Assembly: GCA_031261785.1 (NCBI GenBank)
Contig: JAISIZ010000020.1
Coordinates: 1-64,000, forward strand
DNA length: 64,000 nucleotides
DNA from: Mediterranea sp. (in: CFB group bacteria)
GTDB lineage: Bacteria; Bacteroidota; Bacteroidia; Bacteroidales; Bacteroidaceae
Reading direction: 5' to 3'
Of the stretch, positions 18,801 to 28,163 are shown in pieces. The translations under genes and the position numbers were made by a program. Position 1 is the first letter of the stretch. Each line of letters opens with the position of its first letter. Under the pieces are notes generated by a model. The model was given only the letters and a program-made list of their open reading frames with translations. It made no database searches and was not told where the DNA came from.

Positions 18801-19359
18801 CAGGCAGGTAAGGACGTTTGTGGACAACAATCGTAACAATTTCGATTTCCTGTCCGAACAGCAAGATAGCGTAGAGCAGCTGCGTGCCATCCAAAGCGAC
18901 AAGGAGCCGTGGGAACATATACCTGCCTATCTCAAGATGATGCGTACGTTGGGCACGCAGCTCGATGAGCGCAAAAAGGCGATGGTAGGCATCATTACCG
19001 AAAAGCATAATGCAATGTTCGACGAGCTGGAGAAATATGCCGACTCGGTGAAGGTGCCGCATACTGCTTTTGACCGACGGGAGAGCGTCATCACCCGCAA
19101 GACGACATCCGACAACTTCTATATGCTGAAGGACAATGCCGATACATCCGCTTTCTACGAGGAGCAGATGCGGAAAATCAACGCAGCCATTCCACCAACG
19201 GATACGGGTGAAGCACCTAAGCAACGGAAAATAGTGAAGCTGCATACACACTCTACCCAACCCATGCGCACCGAAGCCGACATTGACCGCTACTTGCAGT
19301 CACTCAAAGAGCAATTGATGCCTTACATAGACGGAAACAATGATATTATCGTCAGCTAA
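15814..19359 (+). CDS. brxC: BREX ATPase BrxC
   Basis: An 1181-residue ATPase of normal BrxC length. The Walker A is GYYGSGKSH at residues 67-75 and Walker B is FFVDE with acidic residues D268/E269, in the order and spacing typical of BrxC/PglY. The C-terminal half is largely helical. BrxC is thought to form the large motor complex that works with PglX and PglZ to recognise or block phage DNA. It lies 12 bases after brxB and 2 bases before pglX. Confidence 0.96.
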   Translation: MKFKELYFKKLDRTVNPAVSASDIDDKTVRIEIEEYVFTNEIINNLYTVLSNIRQNRGSHTGIWISGYYGSGKSHFLKYVNYCLSPVHGTVALGRLRDAVAERQALELEVEPGELDDLIRWFTQKAKVDSVMFNIGTVYNANSDKKSVFTEAFWNEFNGMRGFNENHLALAQFLEKALNDDGQYDSFLQYVKEQGYDWKHDASRFNSYRLDLALEMAQHVDPKLSIDVIRERIKSNDVNISVEAFAHELKEYVDGQNDKNYRMVFFVDEISQFIDGREGVLLQLQEVVTRVCEACHSQVWFACTAQQDLSEVIQSCNIASTSENFGKIMGRFEVRTSLQGTNPEYITQKRILDKTGEAEIVLGKMYEQKKNMLDAQFVLPTTYQAYRSKEDFIGYYPFVPYQFPLIMKVLDSFVNMNYVDKQVKGNERSLINITFSIAKETANMEVGEFISFDRFFGAMFRGSMQHLGQRALENARHALELLPDGDKKEFHRRVVFVLFMICNLSDVDKQTFSATIDNVVTLLMTKVDANKAAIKSEVATVLAFLIDKAVIRKTKTESGTEIYEFYTEEESQVAQLISNQKVDANTYSEELYKMTYNHFGFNAQSNKEAYATRSFNVGADIDGLARLSNNADVYVDFKTTANCDSPEQYALNNPANHLVFFLSAFNADKELRSNFLYYCRVQRFAQEPVVSEERQRTKRLFQERARDLYQKEIQPQFQQILDTCPVISGSNVLPASVAGVAKRQERYKKLLAYHLGALYHSAKMVDTSEIPKNTSDLLAKILRPVDGTLNNMPLTTPETRMQEYLERSAHDITVANAIQHFAAVPYGWSEIATIYVLNELVRRHLYAFNYNNNPEVSREEVARNIVREPNRFTIEKARAISQELLNRFIESWKQIFNVMTVTGSNDSTELYRNCKEKEDSALNDLLHKYYELSRKIGSYPFADDINTAIELLKKWSDIREPQVFFQTIIDAREEASLLFDRCKKVDTFVADQFDKYRQVRTFVDNNRNNFDFLSEQQDSVEQLRAIQSDKEPWEHIPAYLKMMRTLGTQLDERKKAMVGIITEKHNAMFDELEKYADSVKVPHTAFDRRESVITRKTTSDNFYMLKDNADTSAFYEEQMRKINAAIPPTDTGEAPKQRKIVKLHTHSTQPMRTEADIDRYLQSLKEQLMPYIDGNNDIIVS

Positions 19360-19361
19360 TC

Positions 19362-22300
19362 ATGCGTAGTATGGATACCGGTAAACTGAAACGCTTCGCC
19401 ACCGAAGCACGCAACATATTGATGGGCGGCGTGAAGAGCCGCCTGCAAACTTTGGGATTCAACGAGGAGGGCACACCCATAGAGATGCCGCAACCGATGG
19501 AGGGGGGAGCGGTATTTATGGGCGAGGTTTGGTCACTCGACTTCTACCAAAAATGGATGTCGCTTTATCGAGCTGTGCGCTTGCACGGTGTACGCGAGGT
19601 GACGGAAGAGGCTGCCTATACATGGTTTAACCGCCTCGTGGCCATCCGCATCATGACCAAGCAGGGGTTTACTCCACCCGTATTGGCTTACGAGGCAGCG
19701 GACAGTCCTATTCCCGTCATCGTGGCAGAGGCTCGTCAAGGACGAACTCCGCAAATGGACGAGGAGACCCTCCGCCAATGGACAGTCCTAAAAAACAACG
19801 ATAGCCTGACTGACGAGCAGTTTGCCTTGCTCATCAGGGCGTATTGTCATGACAACCCGCTTATCTATAAGTGTTTTGGAACCATAACGGACTACACGGA
19901 ATTGTTACTGCCCTCTAATATACTGGCGACGGGCGGATTTGTGGATTTGCTAAACCACACTGACTACATCAGCGAGGAGGATTACAGCTCGCCCGAACTG
20001 ATAGGTTGGCTTTACCAGTTTTACATAGCCGACCGCAAGGACGAGGTGTTTGCCAAGAAAGGGAAGTTCGAGGCGGACGAAATCCCTGCCGCTACACAGA
20101 TATTCACACCCAACTGGATTGTGAAGTACATGGTACAGAACAGCGTGGGGCGCATCTACTTAGACAACTATACTGATGCCACAGACCTCCGCTCCCAATG
20201 GACTTATTTGGTAGAGGGCGAACCTACTCCAGCCGAACAAGTCTATCACCTTGACGACTTGGCAAACTTGCGAGTGGGGGACTTCGCCTGCGGCTCAGGT
20301 CACATCCTCAACGAATGTTTCGACATTCTCTACGCTCTTTATATATACGAAGGGTACAGCCGCACACAAGCCATTGAGCATATCTTTCGCCACAACTTGA
20401 CAGGCATTGACCTCGATGTCCGTGCCAAACAACTCGCCACCTTCGCCCTGCTCATGAAGGCATGTCAGCAGGACAAATCGTTTCTTGACGCTCATCTCAT
20501 GCCTCGTGTGCTGGAGATGCCGCACCCCTTTGCCGAGAAGTGCGAAGCGGAGTTTCACTCGGTAGAAGACAAGCGGGCTTTTGCCCGCCCACTACTAACC
20601 CGGTTTATAATGGGAGAGAACCAAGAAATCATCAACGAGCTGACCGATGCCTTGCTACTGATGGACGATGCCCTGACACTGGGAAGTATCATGAAGTTCG
20701 ATATCTCCGAACAGACACGAAACGTCGCGGCTGTGCGTCTTGCTGAATACGAACAGGAGCGTGTTTTGCCGGAAGACATCCGTGCCCTACTGCCTTATAT
20801 GCGCATCATTCTCGCGCTGACTGATAAGTATGCTGCCGTGGTGATGAATCCGCCCTATATGGGTAGCGGGAATATGAACGAGACATTGAGCAGGTATGTG
20901 CAGAAGAATTATAAGGAGGGGAAGGCGGACTTATTCTCAGTCTTTATGATGCTTGCTTTGGATAGGATAGAACCAAATGGCAAATACGGCATGATTAACA
21001 TGCAAAGTTGGATGTTCCTCTCTTCTTTTGAAAAGTTACGCAAAAACTTACTTGAGATGACGCAGATAGACAGTATGTTGCACCTTGGCCCACGCACGTT
21101 CGATGAACTTTCGGGAGAGGTAGTGCAAAATACGGCGTTCGTCATAACCAATCATAAGCCTATGAATGGCGGTACCTATTGTCGTTTGATTGAAGGAAAG
21201 AGTTGTGGCGAAAAAGAGCGGATGTTTTTGGCGGGAGAAAATCGCTATGCCAATGTCTCACAACAGAGCTTTGAGAAGATACCGGGATGTCCGATTGGAT
21301 ATTGGGTGAGCGAAAAGGCTATTAATGTAATACAAAATGGCTCAACCATCTATGAAGTAGCTACACCTCGTCAAGGTCTTGCTACTGGAGATAATAATAG
21401 ATTCCTTAGACTTATTTGGGAAATAGACACAAACAAAAGAGGTAAGATTAAATGGGTACCTTGTACTAAAGGAGGCTCATTTAGAAAATGGTATGGAAAC
21501 ATTGAATATTGCGTTAATTGGGAGAAAGATGGATATGAAATAAAGAATTTTGTAGACGACAATGATAAACTTAGGTCTCGCCCCCAAAACATTCAATGCT
21601 ATTTTAAAGCTGATGGATGTACATGGTCTACAATCTCCTCAGGGAAGCCCTCTTTTAGGTTATTCAAATCAGATTGGCTGTTTGAAACGAAAGGTTCCGT
21701 ATGCTTTCCAAAAGATGTGACGAATAACAATATCTTATTGGGCTATCTTAATAGCCCAATCGTTAGCTATTATTTGAAGGTATTTTCTCCTACTATGGAT
21801 TATCATGAAGGTCCCGTGGGACGATTACCGTATATTAAAATAGATAGCAAAAGAAATATATACGACATCGTCTCGCAAAATATTTCTCTCTCCCGTCAAG
21901 ACTGGAACGCCCACGAAATCTCTTGGAATTTCAAAATCAATGAGCTTGTAACTCTAAATGGGAATAAATATGAGTATATCCAGCATGAATACTGCCAATT
22001 TCACAAACTGTGTGTAGATTGGACTCCGGCAAAGCCAGAAAGTTTGGAGTGGCGCATGGATGTATATCAAACCAAGTGGGAAACGAAGTTTCTTCAGCTT
22101 CACCAAAACGAGGAAGAACTCAACCGCCAGTTCATCGAAATCTACGGTCTGCAGGACGAGCTTACTCCCGATGTGCCTTTAGACGAAGTGACCATCCTAC
22201 AACAAGGAGAAATCAACATAGAGAACAATCAACTAAAATGGCATCCCGATGTCATTCTCAAGCAACTGATCAGCTATGCCATAGGTTGTATGATGGGACG

Positions 22301-22943
22301 TTACAGCCTCGATAAGCCCGGGCTGATACTTGCCAATCAAGGCGATACGATAAAGACCTATCACAGCATAGTGCCCGAAAGTCGCTTTGAACCGGATGAC
22401 GACGGCATCATCCCCTTGATGTCCATCAATCCGGAACTGAACGACAATGCGACCTTCCGCTTCAAGAAGTGGCTAGAAGTAGCCTTTGGGGAAGAGGCTG
22501 TGATGGCGAACCTGAACTTTGTGGAGCGGTCAATTGGCAAAAGCATCAACGACTACTTCCTAAAGGATTTTTGGAAAGACCACAAGCGGATGTACCAAAA
22601 CCGCCCCATCTATTGGCTTTTCAGTTCGCGGAAAGGAGCTTTCCAATGCCTCGCCTATATGCACCGCATGGATGCTTACACAGCAGGGCACGTCCGTACC
22701 AAATACCTGCTGCCGCACATTGAATGGCTGGTAGCCCGACAAAACGAGATGCAGGAACGCGCCGCCGAACTCAAGCCCCATGAACGCAAGGAATTGGACA
22801 GCATCGGTAAGCAGATAGACGAATGCCGCGAGTATCACGACCGCCTACACAGCGTAGCCGACCAGCAGATAGACTTCGACCTCGATGACGGAGTCGTGGT
22901 GAATTATGCTAAATTTGGAGATGTATTAGCCAAACTCAAATAA
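19362..22943 (+). CDS. pglX: BREX adenine-specific DNA methyltransferase PglX
   Basis: A 1193-residue N6-adenine methyltransferase. SAM-binding motif I is GDFACGSGH (residues 306-314) and the catalytic motif IV is NPPY (496-499, in VVMNPPYMGSG). Methyltransferase residues lie at about 230-640; a target-recognition part (about 650-870) follows, then a C-terminal helical tail. PglX marks the host's asymmetric BREX site and is needed for restriction of unmethylated phage. The recognition part has visibly lower GC than the rest of the gene, as expected of a swapped specificity domain. No frameshift or phase-variation tract is evident, so the gene appears intact. Confidence 0.96.
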   Translation: MRSMDTGKLKRFATEARNILMGGVKSRLQTLGFNEEGTPIEMPQPMEGGAVFMGEVWSLDFYQKWMSLYRAVRLHGVREVTEEAAYTWFNRLVAIRIMTKQGFTPPVLAYEAADSPIPVIVAEARQGRTPQMDEETLRQWTVLKNNDSLTDEQFALLIRAYCHDNPLIYKCFGTITDYTELLLPSNILATGGFVDLLNHTDYISEEDYSSPELIGWLYQFYIADRKDEVFAKKGKFEADEIPAATQIFTPNWIVKYMVQNSVGRIYLDNYTDATDLRSQWTYLVEGEPTPAEQVYHLDDLANLRVGDFACGSGHILNECFDILYALYIYEGYSRTQAIEHIFRHNLTGIDLDVRAKQLATFALLMKACQQDKSFLDAHLMPRVLEMPHPFAEKCEAEFHSVEDKRAFARPLLTRFIMGENQEIINELTDALLLMDDALTLGSIMKFDISEQTRNVAAVRLAEYEQERVLPEDIRALLPYMRIILALTDKYAAVVMNPPYMGSGNMNETLSRYVQKNYKEGKADLFSVFMMLALDRIEPNGKYGMINMQSWMFLSSFEKLRKNLLEMTQIDSMLHLGPRTFDELSGEVVQNTAFVITNHKPMNGGTYCRLIEGKSCGEKERMFLAGENRYANVSQQSFEKIPGCPIGYWVSEKAINVIQNGSTIYEVATPRQGLATGDNNRFLRLIWEIDTNKRGKIKWVPCTKGGSFRKWYGNIEYCVNWEKDGYEIKNFVDDNDKLRSRPQNIQCYFKADGCTWSTISSGKPSFRLFKSDWLFETKGSVCFPKDVTNNNILLGYLNSPIVSYYLKVFSPTMDYHEGPVGRLPYIKIDSKRNIYDIVSQNISLSRQDWNAHEISWNFKINELVTLNGNKYEYIQHEYCQFHKLCVDWTPAKPESLEWRMDVYQTKWETKFLQLHQNEEELNRQFIEIYGLQDELTPDVPLDEVTILQQGEINIENNQLKWHPDVILKQLISYAIGCMMGRYSLDKPGLILANQGDTIKTYHSIVPESRFEPDDDGIIPLMSINPELNDNATFRFKKWLEVAFGEEAVMANLNFVERSIGKSINDYFLKDFWKDHKRMYQNRPIYWLFSSRKGAFQCLAYMHRMDAYTAGHVRTKYLLPHIEWLVARQNEMQERAAELKPHERKELDSIGKQIDECREYHDRLHSVADQQIDFDLDDGVVVNYAKFGDVLAKLK

Positions 22944-22955
22944 GGAGGACGAACG

Positions 22956-24452
22956 ATGACAAAAGAAGAGCTTCGCCAATTGTTGATATGCGATGAAACT
23001 TATCGCATTGAACGTACGGTGTCGACCAATGATATGGACAAGTTTCAAGAGGCAATATGTGCTTTTTCCAATGACCTCCCGGGTTCGAGGAAGAAAGGTT
23101 ACCTACTTATTGGCGTCCATGATGATGGGACATTGTCCGGTTTACAAGTAAACGACCAATTAATGACGAAAATTTCGGGCATCCGATCTGACGGAAACAT
23201 CTTGCCTCTACCTGTCATGAATACCGAGAAAATATCTACAAGTGAGGGAGATGTGCTCGTAGTTGAGGTTACCCCATCTTTTGCCACTCCGGTGCGCTAC
23301 CGTGGTCGCACTTTTGTACGTGTCGGTCCTCGCCGGGATATTGCTTCTGCAGAAGAAGAACGCATCTTGTCCGAGCGTAGCATGTCCAGCCTGCCAACCT
23401 TCGATATGATGCCCTGCTGGGAAGCTACACTTGCCGATATAGACATAGAGGCCATCCGCAACCAATATATGCCACGAGCCATAGACGCTGAAATATTGTC
23501 CGAGGATCGAAGGGAGCTGAAAGAGCAGCTAACTTCTTTGCGGCTATACAGTAGGCAATACGACTGCCCGAGCATGGCTGCAATTATTCTGTTTGGGAAG
23601 AATCCACGCTTCTTTTTGCCGGGATGCTATGTGCAATTTGTCCGATTTGCCGGCAAAGACAAGGGTGGGGAAATCTTGAATGAACGAGAGTTCCAAGGCA
23701 ACCTGTTTACCATGTTACCCAGATTGGAAATGTTTGCAAACGATGCCATAGTCACCCAACGCCCGGTACCGGTGAGCCTTTTTCGGGAGAAAACAGTTTG
23801 CAACTATCCCAAAGCGGCACTGCGAGAGTTGCTAAACAATGCCATTATGCATCGTACCTATCAATCGAATACGCCCATACGTCTATATCAATTTGACGAC
23901 CGCATAGAAATCATGAATGCAGGAGGCTTATATGGCGAAGCTCGCCCCGAAAATTTTCCTACGGTAAATGCCTATCGGAACCCAATTATCGCCGAAGCCA
24001 TGAAAGTGATGAAATATGTCAATATGTTCAATCGTGGCATAAGCCGTGTACAGGAGTATTTGGAAGATAATGGCTCTGAGCCTGCACGCTTTTTCGTGGA
24101 TAAACTTACGGTTTTTGAAGTGTGCGTAGAAGACGCTAATCTGACCGACATGAGGCGGTATGGAGCAAACGCTAATGAACAAATCACCCCGCAAGTTGCC
24201 ACACAAGTCACCACACAAGTCACCACACAAGTCAAAGCCTTAATTGATATATTTGGCGATACTCCTTTGACGCGTATAGAGATATTAGAGAAACTTTCAC
24301 TTGCAAATAGAGTATGGCTACTTAAAGGCTATATTAAGCCTGCTCTCAGGCTTGGTTTAATTGAGATGACCATTCCCGATAAACCCAATAGCCGATTGCA
24401 GCAATATCGCCTTACCTCTTTGGGACTGGCCGTAAAAGAACAATTAGCATAA
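22956..24452 (+). CDS. AlbA_2/ATP-binding regulator with Fic-type C-terminal domain
   Basis: A 498-residue protein. Residues about 15-130 are an AlbA_2 (Schlafen-like) domain: ESxxxE-like start, KKGYLLIGVHDDG and RTFVRVGPR. Residues about 240-380 resemble the GHKL-like ATP-binding domain of the 'ATP-dependent helicase RecG-related/HTH' family (AALRELLNNAIMHRTY and DRIEIMNAGGL). Then comes a repetitive linker of four TPQV/TTQV-type units and a C-terminal winged helix (about 425-498). It lies between pglX and pglZ, 12 bases after pglX and 9 bases before the Fic gene. Such proteins regulate or sense in defence islands; here it is probably a BREX accessory. The target is unknown. Confidence 0.82.
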   Translation: MTKEELRQLLICDETYRIERTVSTNDMDKFQEAICAFSNDLPGSRKKGYLLIGVHDDGTLSGLQVNDQLMTKISGIRSDGNILPLPVMNTEKISTSEGDVLVVEVTPSFATPVRYRGRTFVRVGPRRDIASAEEERILSERSMSSLPTFDMMPCWEATLADIDIEAIRNQYMPRAIDAEILSEDRRELKEQLTSLRLYSRQYDCPSMAAIILFGKNPRFFLPGCYVQFVRFAGKDKGGEILNEREFQGNLFTMLPRLEMFANDAIVTQRPVPVSLFREKTVCNYPKAALRELLNNAIMHRTYQSNTPIRLYQFDDRIEIMNAGGLYGEARPENFPTVNAYRNPIIAEAMKVMKYVNMFNRGISRVQEYLEDNGSEPARFFVDKLTVFEVCVEDANLTDMRRYGANANEQITPQVATQVTTQVTTQVKALIDIFGDTPLTRIEILEKLSLANRVWLLKGYIKPALRLGLIEMTIPDKPNSRLQQYRLTSLGLAVKEQLA

Positions 24453-24461
24453 GAGAAGAAT

Positions 24462-25610
24462 ATGGATTTCGAAGAATACATACGGCAAGGTGAACCAAAC
24501 GCCAAGGAAAAAGCCTCCGCCTGGCAGACAGCCATCGGGCTACAGGCGGTAGACGGACTGAAGACATCCGACTATCTGAAAGAGACTGCCCGCAAGCACA
24601 TTGAGGGCGAGATTGACATAGATGAAGCCCAACAACTGATAAAAAGCTATTATCAGTCGAAAACGGCACGCTTGCCCGAAGACGATGACATGGAAGAGGC
24701 GGATAAGGTATCTGCCAATATCACGAGAATACTGAATGAAACCTCTTTTGCTTTCTCAATAGTGGGGTTTACCTCTATTCATAAACGCCTGTTCAACGGC
24801 GTATTTAAGTTTGCCGGTAAGATTCGCGACTATGACATCACCAAGAAAGAGTGGGTATTGCAGGGAGATACGGTGCTGTACGTCAACTCCCAAGATATTC
24901 GGAAAGCCTTAGAGTACGACTTGGAACAAGAGAAAGCGTTTGATTACAAAGGACTCTCTTTTGACCGAATCGTAGAACACATAGCCAAATTCGTTTCCGG
25001 CATCTGGCAAATCCATCCCTTCGGTGAAGGGAACACCCGGACAACGGCAGTCTTCACCATCAAGTACTTGCGCTCCATCGGCTTTGAGGTAGATAACAGT
25101 TTGTTTGCCGAACATTCATGGTACTTTCGCAATGCGCTGGTGAGGGCTAACTATCGCAACGTCAGGAAAGGCATTGAACCGGATAACCAATTTCTCCTGA
25201 AATTCTTCCGCAACCTCTTAATGGGAGAGAAAAACGAACTCAAGAACCGGTTTATGGTTGTTAACTCTCCTGAAACATGGAGAAACGAAACCGATGAGAC
25301 AGGACAAGTAACAGGACAAGTAACAGGACAAGCTCATGAAAATATGCAGCCTTCTACTGAATTTATATATGCCCTGATTTTACAAATGGGAGAAAAGCAA
25401 ATGTCCGTCAAACAATTGATGGAAGCATTAGGGCTGAAAGGGAGAGACAATTTCCTCAACACCTATTTGAATCCCGGCATAAAGGAGGGTTTTGTAACGT
25501 TGCTATATCCCGAAAGCCCCCGCCACCCGCGGCAAAAGTATTACCTGACAGTGAAAGGCGTTGGCTTGTACAGTGATTTAATAACAAAAGAGAATGACGA
25601 TACAAAATAA
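24462..25610 (+). CDS. Fic/DOC family AMP-transferase embedded in BREX
   Basis: A 382-residue Fic protein. The active-site motif HPFGEGNTR is at residues 185-193 with catalytic H185, so AMP (or another nucleotide) transfer is possible. The first 60 residues resemble the VbhA-type antitoxin region (AIGLQAVDGL, then KHIEGEIDIDEAQQLI), which would make it self-inhibited, although the exact inhibitory S/TxxxEG motif is not obvious. After the Fic core comes a linker with three TGQ(V/A) units and a winged-helix domain like that of the preceding gene. The last 17 bases overlap pglZ. The target protein is unknown; it may be a BREX effector or an addiction module. Confidence 0.88.
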   Translation: MDFEEYIRQGEPNAKEKASAWQTAIGLQAVDGLKTSDYLKETARKHIEGEIDIDEAQQLIKSYYQSKTARLPEDDDMEEADKVSANITRILNETSFAFSIVGFTSIHKRLFNGVFKFAGKIRDYDITKKEWVLQGDTVLYVNSQDIRKALEYDLEQEKAFDYKGLSFDRIVEHIAKFVSGIWQIHPFGEGNTRTTAVFTIKYLRSIGFEVDNSLFAEHSWYFRNALVRANYRNVRKGIEPDNQFLLKFFRNLLMGEKNELKNRFMVVNSPETWRNETDETGQVTGQVTGQAHENMQPSTEFIYALILQMGEKQMSVKQLMEALGLKGRDNFLNTYLNPGIKEGFVTLLYPESPRHPRQKYYLTVKGVGLYSDLITKENDDTK

Positions 25611-28146
25611 GATATATACCTATTTCGACAGAGACCCTGAATTAAAGGTATTGTTTGTCTTTGACGATGAATTCATAGCGGATGAATTACAACCGTTAGA
25701 GTGGAAAGCCAGATACCGCTATGTGGAGTTTCAAGGCGACTGGTTTACCACTAAATATCATCTGGACACCGACTGGGCAGACGAGAAAGTAGTATTGCTA
25801 TTTCACCAACCGTCGCCCTTGCGCATAAAATCGTTGCAAGAGAAGTTCCCGTTGATGGATGTGCTGACTGCCAATGCGGAATATCATCATCAAGATTATA
25901 CGGCATTCATGCAGCAGTATCATCTGCCCCCACAGATGACGTCGTTTGTAGAGAAAAACATCGCCCAATTGCAGGCAGACCGCATGATGCGCATGCTCTC
26001 GTCTTACTATGCTGACGGAACTATCACCGAAGAGGTGGCCGTGCGTGCGTTTATCTCTTCTTATATGGGGACGCAACAAGTACTCGATTGGGACACAATC
26101 TTGGTGCGCCTGCTATTGATGGGGCGTAAGACGGAGCAAACGAAACGGACAGATTTTTATAGCAAGCTACGCAAAGCCCCATTAGTAAGCAAACGCTTGG
26201 AACAACGCTTGGTAAGCATATTCGGCGTTTCATACGAAGATAACACGCTTGAAAAAGTCAGCGAGATAGTAATCAGGATGAAGTATAATGCTATCGTGCA
26301 GAAGTTGGCACCGGTAGAGGCTGACAATTATCGCCGTTATCGCATTACCAACACCCTTGCATTAGAGCAAATAAACCGCATCTTAGCGCTGGCACTCAGC
26401 CAAGACAAATCGGCTACAGCCTTTATGGAGACGATAGCCGAGCTGGGAAGCGACATCCGCGACGAAAAGATAGTGCGATGGTATGGGGCGGATGCCAACT
26501 ACTACTACATGCCGGAGCAACTGTGCGTGCCTGTCATTCAAGCGTTGATGAGCGAAAAGCTGAAAAGCGAACCGAAAAAGGTTATTGGGCGGCTGGAAGA
26601 GATAGCTTTGAAGCCATCAATAGATGAACAAACAGCGAAAGTCATTGATTTTGCTATTATGGCAGCCCGGTTCTATGAGCGGCTCTCTGAAGGCATTTCA
26701 CTAATACTGGACACTCCCGATGAATATGTTGAACGATACGCCTCAGATTACTACTTATACGATCAGTTCTACCGACAGGCAACCGAGGCTTTCTACAAGA
26801 TTAGTCCCTCGACCTCTCTTTACGACGCTGCACAGGTCGCACGAAAACAGTTAGACCGTGATTACGCTAAATATGCCAATCAACTTAATATGGGGTGGAT
26901 GCGTTGCGTGAAGGAGGCGGGAGGCATGACCTCCTTTCACCAAGTATGGCAGCAAGATTTCTATTCAACCTACATCGCACCTGCACAAAAGAAGGTGGCA
27001 GTGATTGTCAGCGACGCTTTGCGCTACGAAGTGGCGGAGGAACTGATACAAGCATTGGCAAAACGGAAACATGTATCTCATATCAACGCCGCACTTGCCA
27101 CGCTACCCACCGAAACTAAATATTGCAAACCGGCTCTGCTCCCGCATAAAGAGATGTTCCTGTATGCGGAGCCCAATGGAGAGCAGCAAGTGGCGGTAGA
27201 TCATGCCATTCTCAACTCCATGCCCAAGCGTACGACACAATTGGAAAAATACCGTAAGGAAGGACTCTGTGTGGATTTCAGCGAAGTGGAGTCTTATGAA
27301 CGAGAAAGGAACCGCGAGATATTTAAACATCCGGTCGTTTACGTCTTCCATGACCGAATAGACAGGAACAGCCATGAAGGAGATGCTGAAGATATTGTGA
27401 AAAGTTGTCGGGACGCGATAAGAGAGATAGAGACACTGGCGCATAAGATACTCGAAAGTTATAATGTGACAGAAGTCTATATCACTGCCGACCATGGCTT
27501 CCTGTTTAATAACATGGAGTTTGCCGATAAAGATAAACACAAGGTGGAAGAGGAGGCGTTGGAGAAGAAGTCGCGTTATTATCTCACTAAATCTGATAAA
27601 GAGGTGCCCGGTATGGTCAAATTTCCGCTGCATGAAGTGTCCGACATGAGCGAGAATGGTGTGCGGGTAGCTACTCCCATCGGAACAAATCGGCTGGCCG
27701 CACCCTCGGGAGGGTATATGTTCACTCATGGAGGAGCTTCACTACAAGAGATGGTTATTCCTATTATCGTCTGCCATCAAGAACGTACCGATAGTAAGCA
27801 GCCGGTAAGTGTAACCCTACTTGATCGCAACCTTTCCATGCAAGCTTCGCGCCTTCGTTTCAAGTTGTTGCAATCGGATGCCGTTTCGATGGACAAGAAA
27901 GAACGAGTAGTAACTTGTGCGCTCTATTACAACGAGCAAGCCGTCACACCTGTCAAGCAGATTCTATTCAACAAGACCGACCAATTGCTTGATAACAGGA
28001 GAGTGCAAGTAGACCTTACACTTAACCAACATGTAGAAGCCAAGGTCTTACAGCTAAAGGTGTATGATGTTGAAGATACGTTGAATCCGCTCATCAAGGA
28101 GAACGTTACCAACAATACCTTAATAGAAAATGATTTTGATTATTGA
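25594..28146 (+). CDS. pglZ: BREX phosphatase-like protein PglZ
   Basis: An 850-residue type 1 PglZ. The alkaline-phosphatase superfamily core is recognisable from VIVSDALRYEVAEEL (D474) and VYITADHGFLFN (D633, H634), metal-binding motifs of the family. The N-terminal third is the BREX-specific region with FDRDPEL and FVFDDEF. PglZ proteins have phosphodiesterase-like folds and are essential for BREX. It begins inside the end of the Fic gene (17-base overlap) and is followed 17 bases later by the brxL ATG. Confidence 0.95.
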   Translation: MTIQNKIYTYFDRDPELKVLFVFDDEFIADELQPLEWKARYRYVEFQGDWFTTKYHLDTDWADEKVVLLFHQPSPLRIKSLQEKFPLMDVLTANAEYHHQDYTAFMQQYHLPPQMTSFVEKNIAQLQADRMMRMLSSYYADGTITEEVAVRAFISSYMGTQQVLDWDTILVRLLLMGRKTEQTKRTDFYSKLRKAPLVSKRLEQRLVSIFGVSYEDNTLEKVSEIVIRMKYNAIVQKLAPVEADNYRRYRITNTLALEQINRILALALSQDKSATAFMETIAELGSDIRDEKIVRWYGADANYYYMPEQLCVPVIQALMSEKLKSEPKKVIGRLEEIALKPSIDEQTAKVIDFAIMAARFYERLSEGISLILDTPDEYVERYASDYYLYDQFYRQATEAFYKISPSTSLYDAAQVARKQLDRDYAKYANQLNMGWMRCVKEAGGMTSFHQVWQQDFYSTYIAPAQKKVAVIVSDALRYEVAEELIQALAKRKHVSHINAALATLPTETKYCKPALLPHKEMFLYAEPNGEQQVAVDHAILNSMPKRTTQLEKYRKEGLCVDFSEVESYERERNREIFKHPVVYVFHDRIDRNSHEGDAEDIVKSCRDAIREIETLAHKILESYNVTEVYITADHGFLFNNMEFADKDKHKVEEEALEKKSRYYLTKSDKEVPGMVKFPLHEVSDMSENGVRVATPIGTNRLAAPSGGYMFTHGGASLQEMVIPIIVCHQERTDSKQPVSVTLLDRNLSMQASRLRFKLLQSDAVSMDKKERVVTCALYYNEQAVTPVKQILFNKTDQLLDNRRVQVDLTLNQHVEAKVLQLKVYDVEDTLNPLIKENVTNNTLIENDFDY

Positions 28147-28163
28147 TTCCTAAACATACAACA

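Noticed and set aside
28143-28163. TTG start for brxL
   Set aside because: It would overlap pglZ and add only seven residues; the ATG at 28164 begins the conserved N-terminus.
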